From positions 372,001-436,000 of the forward strand of contig NZ_ACIS01000002.1 of NCBI RefSeq assembly GCF_000174355.1: 64,000 bases of DNA, given 5' to 3'. The position numbers were made by a program, and so were the translations under genes. The notes beneath the pieces were generated by a model. That model was not told the DNA's origin. It did no database searches and was given only the letters and a program-made list of their open reading frames with translations. The stretch's first letter is position 1; every line of letters starts with the position of its first letter. Positions 9,531-17,196 of this stretch are shown piece by piece. This stretch comes from Pseudogulbenkiania ferrooxidans 2002. GTDB lineage: Bacteria; Pseudomonadota; Gammaproteobacteria; Burkholderiales; Chromobacteriaceae.

Positions 9531-9557
9531 AAAAAAAGGGCGCCCCAGCAGGCGCCC
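9531..9557 (-). terminator. Rho-independent terminator of the GMC operon
   Basis: On the minus strand a 7-bp GC stem (GGGCGCC with its complement) around a six-base loop is followed by seven T residues. It sits about 45 bases after the GMC stop and separates that operon from the activator gene. Confidence 0.85.
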
Positions 9558-9601
9558 GAACACCACGACAAAGGGGAGGATGTCCTACGTGGTGGGAGTG
9601 A

Positions 9602-11176
9602 TCAGAGCTCCTTTCTCTGCATCGCGCCCGCGATGTACTCGGCCTGGCGGATTGCCAGCGCGACGATGGTGAGCGTCGGGTTGGCCGCCGAGCTGGAGGT
9701 GAACTGGCTGCCGTCGGAGATGAACAGGTTCTTGATGTCGTGCGCCTGCCCCCACTTATTGACCACGCCGTCGCGCGCCTTGGCGCTCATGCGGTTGGTG
9801 CCCATGTTGTGGCTGGCCGGGTACGGCGGCATGTCGATGACGCGGGTGGCGCCGACCGCCTCGGACACCTTGCGGAACTGCGCCAGGCCGTGCCGACGGA
9901 TGGCGGCGTCGTTGGCGTGGTCGGTCTTGCTGACGATGGGCACCGGCAGGCCGTACTGGTCCTTCTCAGTGGGGTGCAGGGTGACGCCGTTCTGCTCCTG
10001 CGCGAAGTCTTCGCCGCACACCCAGACGCAGCTCATGTGGTCGTACATCTCCAGCGCCGAGGTGACGTCGCGCCCCCAGCCGCCGGGCTTCATGAAGGCG
10101 GCGGTGTACGGCAGGCCGAGCGACAGCCCTTCGAGGTGATAGCCGCCGAAGAAGCCACGCTCCGGGTTGGGGTCGGCCTCGTCCGAGATCACCGCCGCCA
10201 GCGCGGTGCCGCGGTACATGTGCACCGGTTTCTGGTGGATGGCCACGGCGGCGGCGGTGGTGTGGGTGAGGTAGTTTCGGCCAACCTGACCCGAGGAATT
10301 GGCGAGCCCGTCCGGGAACAGTGACGAGGCCGAGTTGAGCAAGAGGCGCGGCGATTCGATCGAGTTGCCGGCCACGCATACCACGCGCGCCGCCTGGCGC
10401 TGCGTGTGGCCGTGCGGGTCGACGTAGACCACGCCCGTGACCTTGCCGCTCTTGTCGTGCTCGATCTTCAGCACCATGCTCTGCGGGCGCAGCTCGACGC
10501 GGCCGGTGTCGAGCGCCTTGGGGATTTCGGTGTAGAGCGTCGACCACTTGGCGGTCATCTTGCAGCCCTGCATGCAGAAGCCGAGCTGCTGGCAGCCGGG
10601 GCGGCCGTCGTACGCCTGCGAGTTGATCGCCATCGGCCGCACGATCTGCTTGTAGCCGACCTTGCGCGCCCCGGCGGCGATCACCTTGTAGTGGTTGTTC
10701 TCGGGCAACAGCGGCAGGCCGCTGGCTGCCGTGCCGGCCACGCCCATCTTCTTCTCGGCGCGGAAGTAGTAGGGTTCGAGGTCGTCGTAGCCGATCGGCC
10801 AGTCGAGCAGGTTGGCGCCGTCGACGTGGCCGTAGGTCGACTTGTTGCGAAAGTCGTGCGGCAAAAAGCGCAGCGCCAGGCCGGCCCAGTGGATGGTGGA
10901 GCCGCCCACGCCCTTGACGATCCAAGCGGGCAGATTGGGGTAGGTCTTGGTGTGATGCCAGCCACCCGCCGAGATGCGCTTGTCCAACCAGGAAATCTTG
11001 TTGAACATCGCCCACTCGTCGTTCTCGAAATCGTCGGGCTGGTAGTGCTTGCCGGCCTCCAGTACCACGCACTTGACGCCCTTTTGCGCCAGTTCGTTGG
11101 CCAGCGTGCCGCCGCCGGCCCCGGAGCCGACGATCACCACCACTTCGTCATCATCCAAACGGAATTGCGTTGCCAT
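9602..11176 (-). CDS. GMC-family FAD-dependent oxidoreductase (dehydrogenase large subunit)
   Basis: 524 residues. The FAD-binding Rossmann motif is near the start (VVIVGSGAGGGTLANELA, 13-30), with ADP-ribose Glu in VVLEAGKHY. GMC signature stretches follow (GVGGSTIHWAGLALRF near 100) and the C-terminal catalytic region contains ASHNMGTNRM and NPTLTIVALAIR. It resembles the large subunits of membrane-bound gluconate, sorbitol and alcohol dehydrogenases. It has no signal peptide, so export would be by riding on the Tat-targeted partner encoded 60 bases upstream. The usual third cytochrome c subunit is not adjacent. Control by the sigma-54 promoter at 11.95 kb suggests oxidation of an alcohol or ketone related to butanediol or acetoin; the substrate is unknown. 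Confidence 0.8.
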   Translation of the reverse strand: MATQFRLDDDEVVVIVGSGAGGGTLANELAQKGVKCVVLEAGKHYQPDDFENDEWAMFNKISWLDKRISAGGWHHTKTYPNLPAWIVKGVGGSTIHWAGLALRFLPHDFRNKSTYGHVDGANLLDWPIGYDDLEPYYFRAEKKMGVAGTAASGLPLLPENNHYKVIAAGARKVGYKQIVRPMAINSQAYDGRPGCQQLGFCMQGCKMTAKWSTLYTEIPKALDTGRVELRPQSMVLKIEHDKSGKVTGVVYVDPHGHTQRQAARVVCVAGNSIESPRLLLNSASSLFPDGLANSSGQVGRNYLTHTTAAAVAIHQKPVHMYRGTALAAVISDEADPNPERGFFGGYHLEGLSLGLPYTAAFMKPGGWGRDVTSALEMYDHMSCVWVCGEDFAQEQNGVTLHPTEKDQYGLPVPIVSKTDHANDAAIRRHGLAQFRKVSEAVGATRVIDMPPYPASHNMGTNRMSAKARDGVVNKWGQAHDIKNLFISDGSQFTSSSAANPTLTIVALAIRQAEYIAGAMQRKEL

Positions 11177-11236
11177 TGCTTGTGTCTCCTCAGCGTGCCG
11201 GTCGCCCGTGAACGCCGGCTTGTGCTCGTTGGCCGC

Positions 11237-11782
11237 TTACAGCCAGTCGATGTCGTCGAAACCGCGATGCAGGTAGCCGCCCTTCTCCCAGGACGAGCCT
11301 TCGTAGCCGAACTGCGGCCACAGCGCCTTGTTGTTGTAGAGCCCGGTCACCAGGTTGCCGCGCACCTTCTGGAAGAAGGGGCCGGATTCGATGGCCTTGA
11401 GCAGCGCCACGCGATCTTCTTCCTTGGCGACCGCGGTGTAGGGGCGTCCATAACGCTGGCGTGCGGAGGCATCCAGCGCGCTCACACCGTCGGCCAGCAA
11501 GCTGGCGGTAGCCGCATTTTTGCCGGCCTCGACATCCAGCGGCGCGATGGCTTGGCGGTAGTACGGGTCGGCCAGTTTGTCGTGGGGGAAGATATCCCGC
11601 GCCATCTTTTCCAGGGTTTTGGCCGTGGCCGGGCTGAGCGTCTTGAACGGCTTGGCCGCCATGGCATTCGGGCTGACCAGCAGCGCCGACAGCGGCACCA
11701 GGGTGACGCCGAGCGCGGCCAGCCCGCTGCCCTTGAGGAAGCTGCGCCGGCTCAAGCCGGTTTCGTCAATCGATGTTGTCAT
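11237..11782 (-). CDS. Gluconate 2-dehydrogenase subunit 3-like protein, Tat-exported
   Basis: 181 residues from an ATG preceded by GGGAG. The N terminus is a twin-arginine signal (SRRSFLKGSGLAALG) ending near SPNAMA. The rest resembles the small subunit 3 of GMC-type membrane dehydrogenases, with the DIFPHD motif near residue 70. Such subunits help the flavoprotein fold and carry it through the Tat pathway. It is first in the operon, ahead of the GMC protein, and is transcribed from a near-perfect sigma-54 promoter about 165 bases upstream. A solitary tatA gene lies about 1.7 kb away. Confidence 0.8.
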   Translation of the reverse strand: MTTSIDETGLSRRSFLKGSGLAALGVTLVPLSALLVSPNAMAAKPFKTLSPATAKTLEKMARDIFPHDKLADPYYRQAIAPLDVEAGKNAATASLLADGVSALDASARQRYGRPYTAVAKEEDRVALLKAIESGPFFQKVRGNLVTGLYNNKALWPQFGYEGSSWEKGGYLHRGFDDIDWL

Positions 11783-11948
11783 CTTTGTCTCTCCCAATCT
11801 CCAAATCAGGCTGAATCAGCCTGTCGTGACGGCACCATCCGTTTTAGGGGTGCCCTCCTCGCTTCAAGCGCGCTTGGTGGGCGCCGGGCAATAGGGGCGG
11901 GGAATAACCCTGGCCTTATCGGAATTAACCTGAAGCCCGGTTCAATCA

Positions 11949-11963
11949 GCAAAATCGGTGCCA
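11949..11963 (-). promoter_or_regulatory. Sigma-54 (-24/-12) promoter of the subunit-3/GMC operon
   Basis: The minus strand reads TGGCAC, five bases, TTGC, an exact match to the core consensus with the correct GG-to-GC spacing. It points at the subunit-3 gene. The paired dyad sites lie 130-176 bases upstream, the usual place for enhancer sites. Confidence 0.88.
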
Positions 11964-12092
11964 GTTTTTACATTCGCCTTAGCAACGCCGAAAACGTGAT
12001 GAATTTTCAATTGATTGCACGGCGAAACCCCATCATTTGGGGGTACAGGAAGTTTGAAGCGAGGTTGACATGGCAAAGCACGTCGAATAGGA

Positions 12093-12108
12093 AGCGACAC
12101 CTGTTGCT
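12093..12108. promoter_or_regulatory. Enhancer-type dyad site A (predicted AcoR-like binding)
   Basis: Imperfect palindrome AGCGACA-CC-TGTTGCT, matching the pattern TGCGACA-N2-TGTNRCA also seen at 12124, 18468 and 18499. It lies between two divergent sigma-54 promoters. Confidence 0.65.
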
Positions 12109-12123
12109 TATTCGGTAGCTCGA

Positions 12124-12139
12124 TGCGACAGGTGTAACA
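12124..12139. promoter_or_regulatory. Enhancer-type dyad site B (predicted AcoR-like binding)
   Basis: TGCGACA-GG-TGTAACA. It begins exactly 31 bases after site A, about three helical turns. The same 31-base step separates the two sites upstream of the acetoin dehydrogenase operon. It lies about 110 bases from the butanediol dehydrogenase promoter and about 160 from the GMC-operon promoter. Confidence 0.68.
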
Positions 12140-12249
12140 GGTGAAATGACTCAGGAGACAAAACGAATCAATAGACCGACACACGCTCTATGCCGGTTTT
12201 GAATGGATTAACCGACTCGAGTGAGTGCTAATTTATATCTGCTCGAATC

Positions 12250-12265
12250 TGGCATATGGATTGCA
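12250..12265 (+). promoter_or_regulatory. Sigma-54 (-24/-12) promoter of the butanediol dehydrogenase gene
   Basis: TGGCAT, five bases, TTGCA: one mismatch from consensus with correct spacing. It is 65 bases upstream of the start codon. Confidence 0.82.
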
Positions 12266-12329
12266 TAAAGCCTCTTCGGCCAACCTGCCTTCATGCAGTG
12301 GCCGTTCAAACCAAATCGAGGAGACAACC

Positions 12330-13421
12330 ATGAATCATCCTGAATCGATGCCCACCATGCGTGCAGCGGTGTGGCACGGTAAAAACGATATCCGCGTCAG
12401 CGATGTTCCCCTTCCGCTCCCCCCCGGCCCTGGTCACGTCCAGATCCGGGTCGAATGGTGCGGCATATGTGGTTCGGATCTGCACGAATACCTGGCTGGA
12501 CCGATTTTTATCCCGGTCGACATGCCGCATCCGCTGACCGGACATAAGGGCCAGTGCATTCTTGGCCATGAATTTTGTGGCGAGATTACCGAACTCGGCA
12601 GCGGGGTCAGCGGTTTCAGGACAGGGCAACGGGTGGCGGCCGACGCCTGCCAGCATTGCGGCCAATGCCATTATTGCCAGCACGGCCAGTACAATTTATG
12701 CGAAAGCCTGGCGTTTACGGGACTGATGACCAATGGCGCCTTCGCCCAATACGTGAACGTGCCGGCCAACCTGCTGTATCCCTTGCCGGAGCACTTCCCG
12801 CCGGAGGCCGGCGCGTTGATCGAGCCTTTGGCCGTGGGGGTGCACGCCGTCAAGCAGGCCGGCTCGCTGGTCGGCAAGACGGTGGTGGTGATCGGCGCCG
12901 GCACCATCGGCTTGTGTACCATCATGGCGGCCCGGGCGGCGGGCGCCAGCAAGATCATCACCCTGGAAATGGCCGATGCCCGCAAGCGCAAGGCGCTGGA
13001 AGTGGGCGCAACACAGGTGCTCGATACCTCGCAATGCGACGCCGTGGCCGTCATCAAGGAAATGACGGGCGGCTACGGCGCCGATATTTCTTTCGAATGC
13101 ATCGGGCACAAGGCCACCGGGCCGCTTGCGGTCGAGGTGATCCGCAAGGGCGGCAAAGCGATACTGGTCGGCATTTTCGAAGAGCCGAGCCAGTTCAATT
13201 TCTTCGATCTGGTCGCCACCGAGAAACAGGTGATTGGCTCCCTCGCCTACGCCGGCGAATTCGCCCATGTCATCGACCTGATCAGCGATGGCCGCTTCGA
13301 TGTCACCCCGCTGATTACCGGCAGGATTCATCTCGAGGATATTGTCGAAAAAGGCTTCAAGGAACTGGTCGCCAATAAGGACAAGAACGTGAAGATTATC
13401 GTCAGCCCACAACCGAAGTAG
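12330..13421 (+). CDS. Zinc-dependent (R,R)-2,3-butanediol dehydrogenase
   Basis: 363 residues, a medium-chain dehydrogenase. The catalytic zinc region has CGICGSDLHEYLAGP and GHEFCGEI. Four structural-zinc cysteines follow (CQHCGQCHYCQHGQYNLC). The NAD-binding fold has GAGTIGLCTIMAARAAGA. The HEYLAGP segment and the following proline-rich loop are typical of 2,3-butanediol dehydrogenases, which interconvert butanediol and acetoin with NAD. The ATG follows CGAGGAGA. The sigma-54 promoter and shared dyad sites place it upstream of acetoin dehydrogenase in one catabolic pathway. Another polyol substrate cannot be excluded. Confidence 0.85.
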   Translation: MNHPESMPTMRAAVWHGKNDIRVSDVPLPLPPGPGHVQIRVEWCGICGSDLHEYLAGPIFIPVDMPHPLTGHKGQCILGHEFCGEITELGSGVSGFRTGQRVAADACQHCGQCHYCQHGQYNLCESLAFTGLMTNGAFAQYVNVPANLLYPLPEHFPPEAGALIEPLAVGVHAVKQAGSLVGKTVVVIGAGTIGLCTIMAARAAGASKIITLEMADARKRKALEVGATQVLDTSQCDAVAVIKEMTGGYGADISFECIGHKATGPLAVEVIRKGGKAILVGIFEEPSQFNFFDLVATEKQVIGSLAYAGEFAHVIDLISDGRFDVTPLITGRIHLEDIVEKGFKELVANKDKNVKIIVSPQPK

Positions 13422-13440
13422 GCCTGCTCGTCGGATTGAT

Positions 13441-13474
13441 GCTCGTCCACGGCCACCTCGGTGCGTGGACGAGC
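13441..13474. terminator. Hairpin between butanediol dehydrogenase and tatA
   Basis: An 11-bp perfect inverted repeat (GCTCGTCCACG and its complement) lies between the convergent genes. No T-run follows on either side, so it is at best a weak or bidirectional terminator. Confidence 0.5.
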
Positions 13475-13507
13475 CCATCGCCCTCATCTTCCAGAGCAAC
13501 CCGCGGT

Positions 13508-13675
13508 TTATTTGCCGCCTTTTTCACCCTCTTTGTTTTCTTCCCCCATACCCTTCTTAAACCCCCGTACGGCCCCACCCAAATCCTCACCGACATTGCG
13601 CAATTTTTTGGTTCCGAATAGCAACACGATGACCAGCAAGGCAACGACCCAATGCATGATGCTGAACGACCCCAT
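13508..13675 (-). CDS. tatA: Orphan TatA/E-type twin-arginine translocase component
   Basis: 55 residues, very short for TatA (usually 75-90). One N-terminal membrane helix ([14 protein letters not shown]) is followed by the hinge [10 protein letters not shown], an amphipathic helix and a charged, disordered tail. TatA multimers form the protein-conducting element with TatBC. No tatB or tatC is near. The ATG has a good AAGGAG site. A terminator lies between it and the upstream gene, so it has its own promoter. A Tat-exported dehydrogenase subunit is encoded about 1.7 kb away, suggesting a dedicated accessory copy. Confidence 0.85.
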   Translation of the reverse strand: MGSFSIMHWVVALLVIVLLFGTKKLRNVGEDLGGAVRGFKKGMGEENKEGEKGGK

Positions 13676-13701
13676 GGTCTGCTCCTTTTTCCGCCTGCAG
13701 T

Positions 13702-13727
13702 AAAAAAAGGCGCCCCGACGAGCGCCC
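13702..13727 (-). terminator. Rho-independent terminator of the VOC gene
   Basis: On the minus strand a GC stem (GGCGC with GCGCC) is followed by seven T residues, 36 bases after the VOC stop. Confidence 0.78.
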
Positions 13728-13762
13728 AATACTCCACCATCACCCGATGCCTGGACGAGCGG

Positions 13763-14338
13763 TCATCTTTCCGGGAACCGGGGGTCCCACAGCAGGCGCG
13801 GCTGGTCCCGCTCGTACCCCATACCGGCCGGAAAACTCACCAACTCCAGCTGCAACCCCCAAGGGGCGAGAAAATAGACCCAGGTCAGTCCGGCGGCGGG
13901 ACCGTCCGTAAACGTGCTGGGTGTATCCAGTACCGTGACATGGCGTGACTTGAGATAGGCCACGGCCTGGTCCATATCATCGACATAAAAAGCCAGATGA
14001 TGCCCACCGACATCGCTGTTGCGGGGCAGCCTGGTGTTTTGGTCCGGCGCGGCGTATTCGAAGATTTCCAGATTGGTGCCGTTGCCGCAGCGAACCATCT
14101 GGAAATCCCGGATTTCGGCACGGGGGTGAACGTTGAGGTGCCGCGTCATCCAGTCGTCGTCGAATTTGAACGGGCCAAACGTGAAGTACGGCTCGCACCC
14201 GAGCACCTCGACGAAGAAATCCACCGCCTCTTGCAGGTTCGGCACCGTGATGCCGATATGCTGCAATCCGCGCAGGCCGGGAAGGCCGGCTGTGGACGGT
14301 CTGGACTGTTTCAACTCCGGATCTTTCAACAAAGACAT
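13763..14338 (-). CDS. VOC-family (glyoxalase/dioxygenase fold) protein
   Basis: 191 residues. A beta-alpha-beta-beta-beta repeat begins at about residue 25 with LQHIGITVPNLQEAVDFFVE. The second half begins at GGHHLAFYVDDMDQAV and ends WGLQLELVSFPAGMGYE. The metal-ligand type residues His (QHIG), His (GHHLAF) and Glu (LELVSF) are present. Members include glyoxalase I, ring-cleaving dioxygenases and epimerases, and the substrate cannot be named. It follows the lipoate ligase by 95 bases in the same direction, so it may be the last gene of the acetoin operon. Confidence 0.7.
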   Translation of the reverse strand: MSLLKDPELKQSRPSTAGLPGLRGLQHIGITVPNLQEAVDFFVEVLGCEPYFTFGPFKFDDDWMTRHLNVHPRAEIRDFQMVRCGNGTNLEIFEYAAPDQNTRLPRNSDVGGHHLAFYVDDMDQAVAYLKSRHVTVLDTPSTFTDGPAAGLTWVYFLAPWGLQLELVSFPAGMGYERDQPRLLWDPRFPER

Positions 14339-14433
14339 GCTGTCCCTCCTTATGATTTGGCAGGCGTCGGCGACGCCCGCTGTTGCTCGCACTACCCTTG
14401 CACTCACATTTCAGGTCGGGCCGGGCAAGCCGG

Positions 14434-15168
14434 TCACCATGGCTCATTCGGACCGGACGGATCCCCCAGGCTCGCCCACAGCCTCTGCTGCAAAGAGCAC
14501 AGCAAAGCCAGCGGCGACAACGTCTCTCCGGCCTCGTCCACGCAGCAGGTGTTGCCGTCGGCCAGCCGCTGCGCCTCGCCGGGCGGGCGCCCGAAGGCGC
14601 GGCACAGCAGGGTCCAGTCGGTCCGTCCAAACAGCAGGCCGGCCACGAACAACACCCCCTTGGCACGACGCACCTGGGCGAGCCCCACCAGCTTGCGCCG
14701 CCCCACTACCACCTCGCCGGGCGAGAAGCCGCCATAGCAGGCCCAGCCGATATCGGGGTCGGCCTCGCGCTGCAAGCGGCGCGCCGTCTCGGGGGTCAGC
14801 ACCTCGCTGGCGATGCCGACTTCTGCCAGCACCGCGCGGTAGGCCTCGCCCAGCCAGTGGTAGCTCAGCGCCGGTGGCTGCTGCGCGTAGCGGTGGCCGA
14901 GCGGCAGCAGGATCGAGGCGCTCAGCATCCACGGCCCGACCAGCACCGCACCGCCACCGGCATCGCGCGCGGCGAGATCGAGCCCGGCCCGCTCGCGCAC
15001 CGTCTCCGCCGAGATGGCGCGGCGCTGCGAGCAGCCCAGCACCAGCGCCGGCTCGCGGTAGCCCCAGAAGCGGATGGCCGGTGCCGTCACCGGTTCCGCC
15101 AGGTGGCGCCGGTTCCAGGCCTGCTCCTCCTCGGCCGAGACGATGTCCAGCGTGAGCGGCGCGTCCAT
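14434..15168 (-). CDS. Lipoate-protein ligase A family protein
   Basis: 244 residues of the BPL/LplA fold. Recognisable parts are FWGYREPALVLGCSQR near 35, the ARDAGGGAVLVGP loop near 70 (equivalent to RRxSGGGAV) and the lysine region GRRKLVGLAQVRRAKGVLF. Such ligases attach lipoic or octanoic acid to the lysine of lipoyl domains. Only two bases separate it from the E2 catalytic gene. A free-standing lipoyl-domain protein is encoded two genes upstream, so that is its likely substrate. Confidence 0.8.
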   Translation of the reverse strand: MDAPLTLDIVSAEEEQAWNRRHLAEPVTAPAIRFWGYREPALVLGCSQRRAISAETVRERAGLDLAARDAGGGAVLVGPWMLSASILLPLGHRYAQQPPALSYHWLGEAYRAVLAEVGIASEVLTPETARRLQREADPDIGWACYGGFSPGEVVVGRRKLVGLAQVRRAKGVLFVAGLLFGRTDWTLLCRAFGRPPGEAQRLADGNTCCVDEAGETLSPLALLCSLQQRLWASLGDPSGPNEPW

Positions 15169-15170
15169 GG

Positions 15171-15872
15171 CTAGAGCTCCTCGGCGCTTTCCAGGCGGCG
15201 CTTGAGGTCGCCCAGGAACAGCGCCGCCGGGTAGCCGTCCACGGCGCGGTGGTCGAACACCAGGCTCAGCCCCATCAGCGGCGCCGCGACGATGCCGCCG
15301 TGGCGCACCACCGGCTTGTCGATCACCCGGCTGACGCCGAGGATGGCGACCTGCGGCGGGTTGATCACCGGCGAGAAGCCGTCGATGTCGGTCATGCCGA
15401 GGTTGGTGACGGTGAAGGTGCCGCGCTGGAACACGCCGGCGCCGAGGCTGCCGTTGCGCGCGCCCTCGGCCAGCCAGCGTGACTCGGCCGCCAGTTCCAG
15501 CACCGACAGGTTGTCGGCCTGGCGGATCACCGGCGCCATCAGCCCGCCCGGCACGCTCACCGCCAGCGCGAGGTTGATGTCGTCGACCAGTTCCACCTCC
15601 TTGTCGCGCATCAGGGCGTTGAGGTGCGGGTGCTCGCGCAAGGTCAGCGCCAGGGCGCGCAGCACGAAGGCGGTGAGCGTGACCTTGAAGCCGGGATGCT
15701 CGGTCATCAGCCGGGCACGCTTGAGCTGGCAGGCGGTAACGTCGACCTCGGCCCACATCGCCACGCGCGGGGCCTGCCAGCCCTGGCTCATGTTGCGGGC
15801 GATGGCGCCGCGCAGGCCGGTGAGCGGGATGCGCTTCACTTCCGCGTGCGCTGTCTCTACAGCAGTGGACAT
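15171..15872 (-). CDS. acoC: Acetoin dehydrogenase E2, stand-alone acetyltransferase catalytic domain
   Basis: 233 residues, consisting only of the 2-oxoacid dehydrogenase acyltransferase domain. It begins at the VKRIPLTGLRGAIARNM motif and contains the active-site DHRAVDG near residue 205. Both the N-terminal lipoyl domain and the peripheral-subunit-binding domain of normal E2 proteins are absent. The lipoyl domain is encoded separately just upstream. The enzyme would transfer the acetyl group from lipoyl to CoA. How E3 is held to the complex without a binding domain is unclear. Confidence 0.82.
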   Translation of the reverse strand: MSTAVETAHAEVKRIPLTGLRGAIARNMSQGWQAPRVAMWAEVDVTACQLKRARLMTEHPGFKVTLTAFVLRALALTLREHPHLNALMRDKEVELVDDINLALAVSVPGGLMAPVIRQADNLSVLELAAESRWLAEGARNGSLGAGVFQRGTFTVTNLGMTDIDGFSPVINPPQVAILGVSRVIDKPVVRHGGIVAAPLMGLSLVFDHRAVDGYPAALFLGDLKRRLESAEEL

Positions 15873-15875
15873 GGC

Positions 15876-16121
15876 CTAGTCCTCCAGCACGATCAGCACC
15901 GCGCCGCGCGGAAAGGTCTCCTGCGCCGCCACCTTGATCGCCGCCACGGTGGCGTCCACCGGCGCCATCAGCTCGTGGCTGGTCTTGACCAGCTCGACGG
16001 TGCCCAGCACCTGGCCGGCGGCGACGCGGTCGCCCACCGCCACCGTCCACTCGTCCACCAGCGCCTCGGTGCCTTCTTCCACGTCGGCCCAGGCCGCGTC
16101 GTCCAGAATGATGTCGATCAT
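15876..16121 (-). CDS. Free-standing lipoyl (biotinyl-type) domain protein
   Basis: 81 residues forming one lipoyl domain. The lipoyl-lysine hairpin is ELVKTSHEL with Lys46, where most E2 proteins have ETDKA. A second half repeats the hammerhead fold (MAPVDATVAAI). The ATG follows AAAGGAAG. The stop is three bases before the E2 gene. It supplies the swinging arm missing from the neighbouring E2. Confidence 0.85.
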   Translation of the reverse strand: MIDIILDDAAWADVEEGTEALVDEWTVAVGDRVAAGQVLGTVELVKTSHELMAPVDATVAAIKVAAQETFPRGAVLIVLED

Positions 16122-16132
16122 GTTTCTTCCTT

Positions 16133-17170
16133 TCACAGTCCGATGGGGGTAGCCAGTTGCGCCTTGACCGCGGCGACGATGCCGTCGACCTGTGGGATGA
16201 CGTGCTGTTCGAGCGGGCGGCTGAACGGGATCGGCACGGCGTCGACCGCGAGGCGGCGCACCGGGGCCTTCAGGCGAATGGTGTCGAGATGCTCGGCCAC
16301 CAGCGCGGCAATCTCGCCGGAGAGGCCGAAGTGCAGGTAGTCCTCGTCCGCCACCAAAAGGCGCCCAGTCTTGGCGACCGAGGCCAGCACGGTCTCGGTG
16401 TCGAGCGGGACGATGGTGCGCAAGTCGATGATCTCGGCGCTGATGCCCTCTTCGGCCAACGTGTCGGCCGCCAGCACCGCCTTCTGCACCATCTGGCTCA
16501 GGGTGACGATGGTGACGTCCGAACCCTCGCGCACCACGCGCGCCTTGCCGAACGGGATGGCGTAGGCTTCCTCGGGGACTTCGTTGGTGCTGCCTTCGAA
16601 GTAGGACATCCACGACAGCCCCATGATGCCCTTGTGGTAGCAGTACACCACCGGGTTGTCGTCGCGGATCGCCTGGATCATCAGGCCCTTGGCGTCGTAG
16701 GCGTTGGACGGCACCACCACCTTCATCCCCGGCATGTGGGCGAAGCTGGCGTAGAGGCACTGCGAGTGCTGCGCGGCGTCGTTGTAGCCGCCGCCGATGC
16801 CGGTCATCACCACCGCCGGCAGCTTGATGTTGCCACCCGCCATGTAGGTGTTCTTGGCGAGATGGTTGTAGATCTGGTCGAAACAGACGCCGAAGAAGTC
16901 GACGAACATCAGCTCGGCGATCGGGCGCAGGCCCTCGGCGGCGGCGCCGATCGCTGCGCCCATGAAGGCGGTCTCGGAAATCGGCGTGTCCATGATGCGT
17001 TCTTTGCCGAAACGCTCGTAGAGGCCGGTGGTGGCGCTGAAGATGCCGCCGTACTTGCCGACATCCTCGCCCATCACGAACACGCGCTCGTCGCGCTCCA
17101 TCTCCTGGCCGATGGCTTCGGAAATGGCCTGCGCCATGGTCAGCGTGCGGGTTTTCTGTTGCGTAGTCAT
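16133..17170 (-). CDS. acoB: Acetoin dehydrogenase E1 beta subunit
   Basis: 345 residues with the transketolase pyrimidine-binding and C-terminal domains of E1 beta. Recognisable parts are MAQAISEAIGQEMERD, the VMGEDVGKYGGIFSATTGL segment with the catalytic glutamate, and VVVPSNAYDAKGL. With E1 alpha it binds thiamine diphosphate and cleaves acetoin, giving acetaldehyde and an acetyl group on the lipoyl arm. Acetoin is chosen as substrate over a 2-oxo acid because of the AcoR-like regulator and butanediol dehydrogenase; the sequence alone does not decide. The start ATG follows GAGGAGAGA. Confidence 0.85.
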   Translation of the reverse strand: MTTQQKTRTLTMAQAISEAIGQEMERDERVFVMGEDVGKYGGIFSATTGLYERFGKERIMDTPISETAFMGAAIGAAAEGLRPIAELMFVDFFGVCFDQIYNHLAKNTYMAGGNIKLPAVVMTGIGGGYNDAAQHSQCLYASFAHMPGMKVVVPSNAYDAKGLMIQAIRDDNPVVYCYHKGIMGLSWMSYFEGSTNEVPEEAYAIPFGKARVVREGSDVTIVTLSQMVQKAVLAADTLAEEGISAEIIDLRTIVPLDTETVLASVAKTGRLLVADEDYLHFGLSGEIAALVAEHLDTIRLKAPVRRLAVDAVPIPFSRPLEQHVIPQVDGIVAAVKAQLATPIGL

Positions 17171-17196
17171 AGTCTCTCTCCTCGCTGTGCGCTGAC

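Noticed and set aside
14427-14446. Possible -24/-12 element upstream of the VOC gene
   Set aside because: It reads TGGTGA-N5-TTGC, lacking the conserved CAC after GG, and lies within the end of the lipoate ligase gene.
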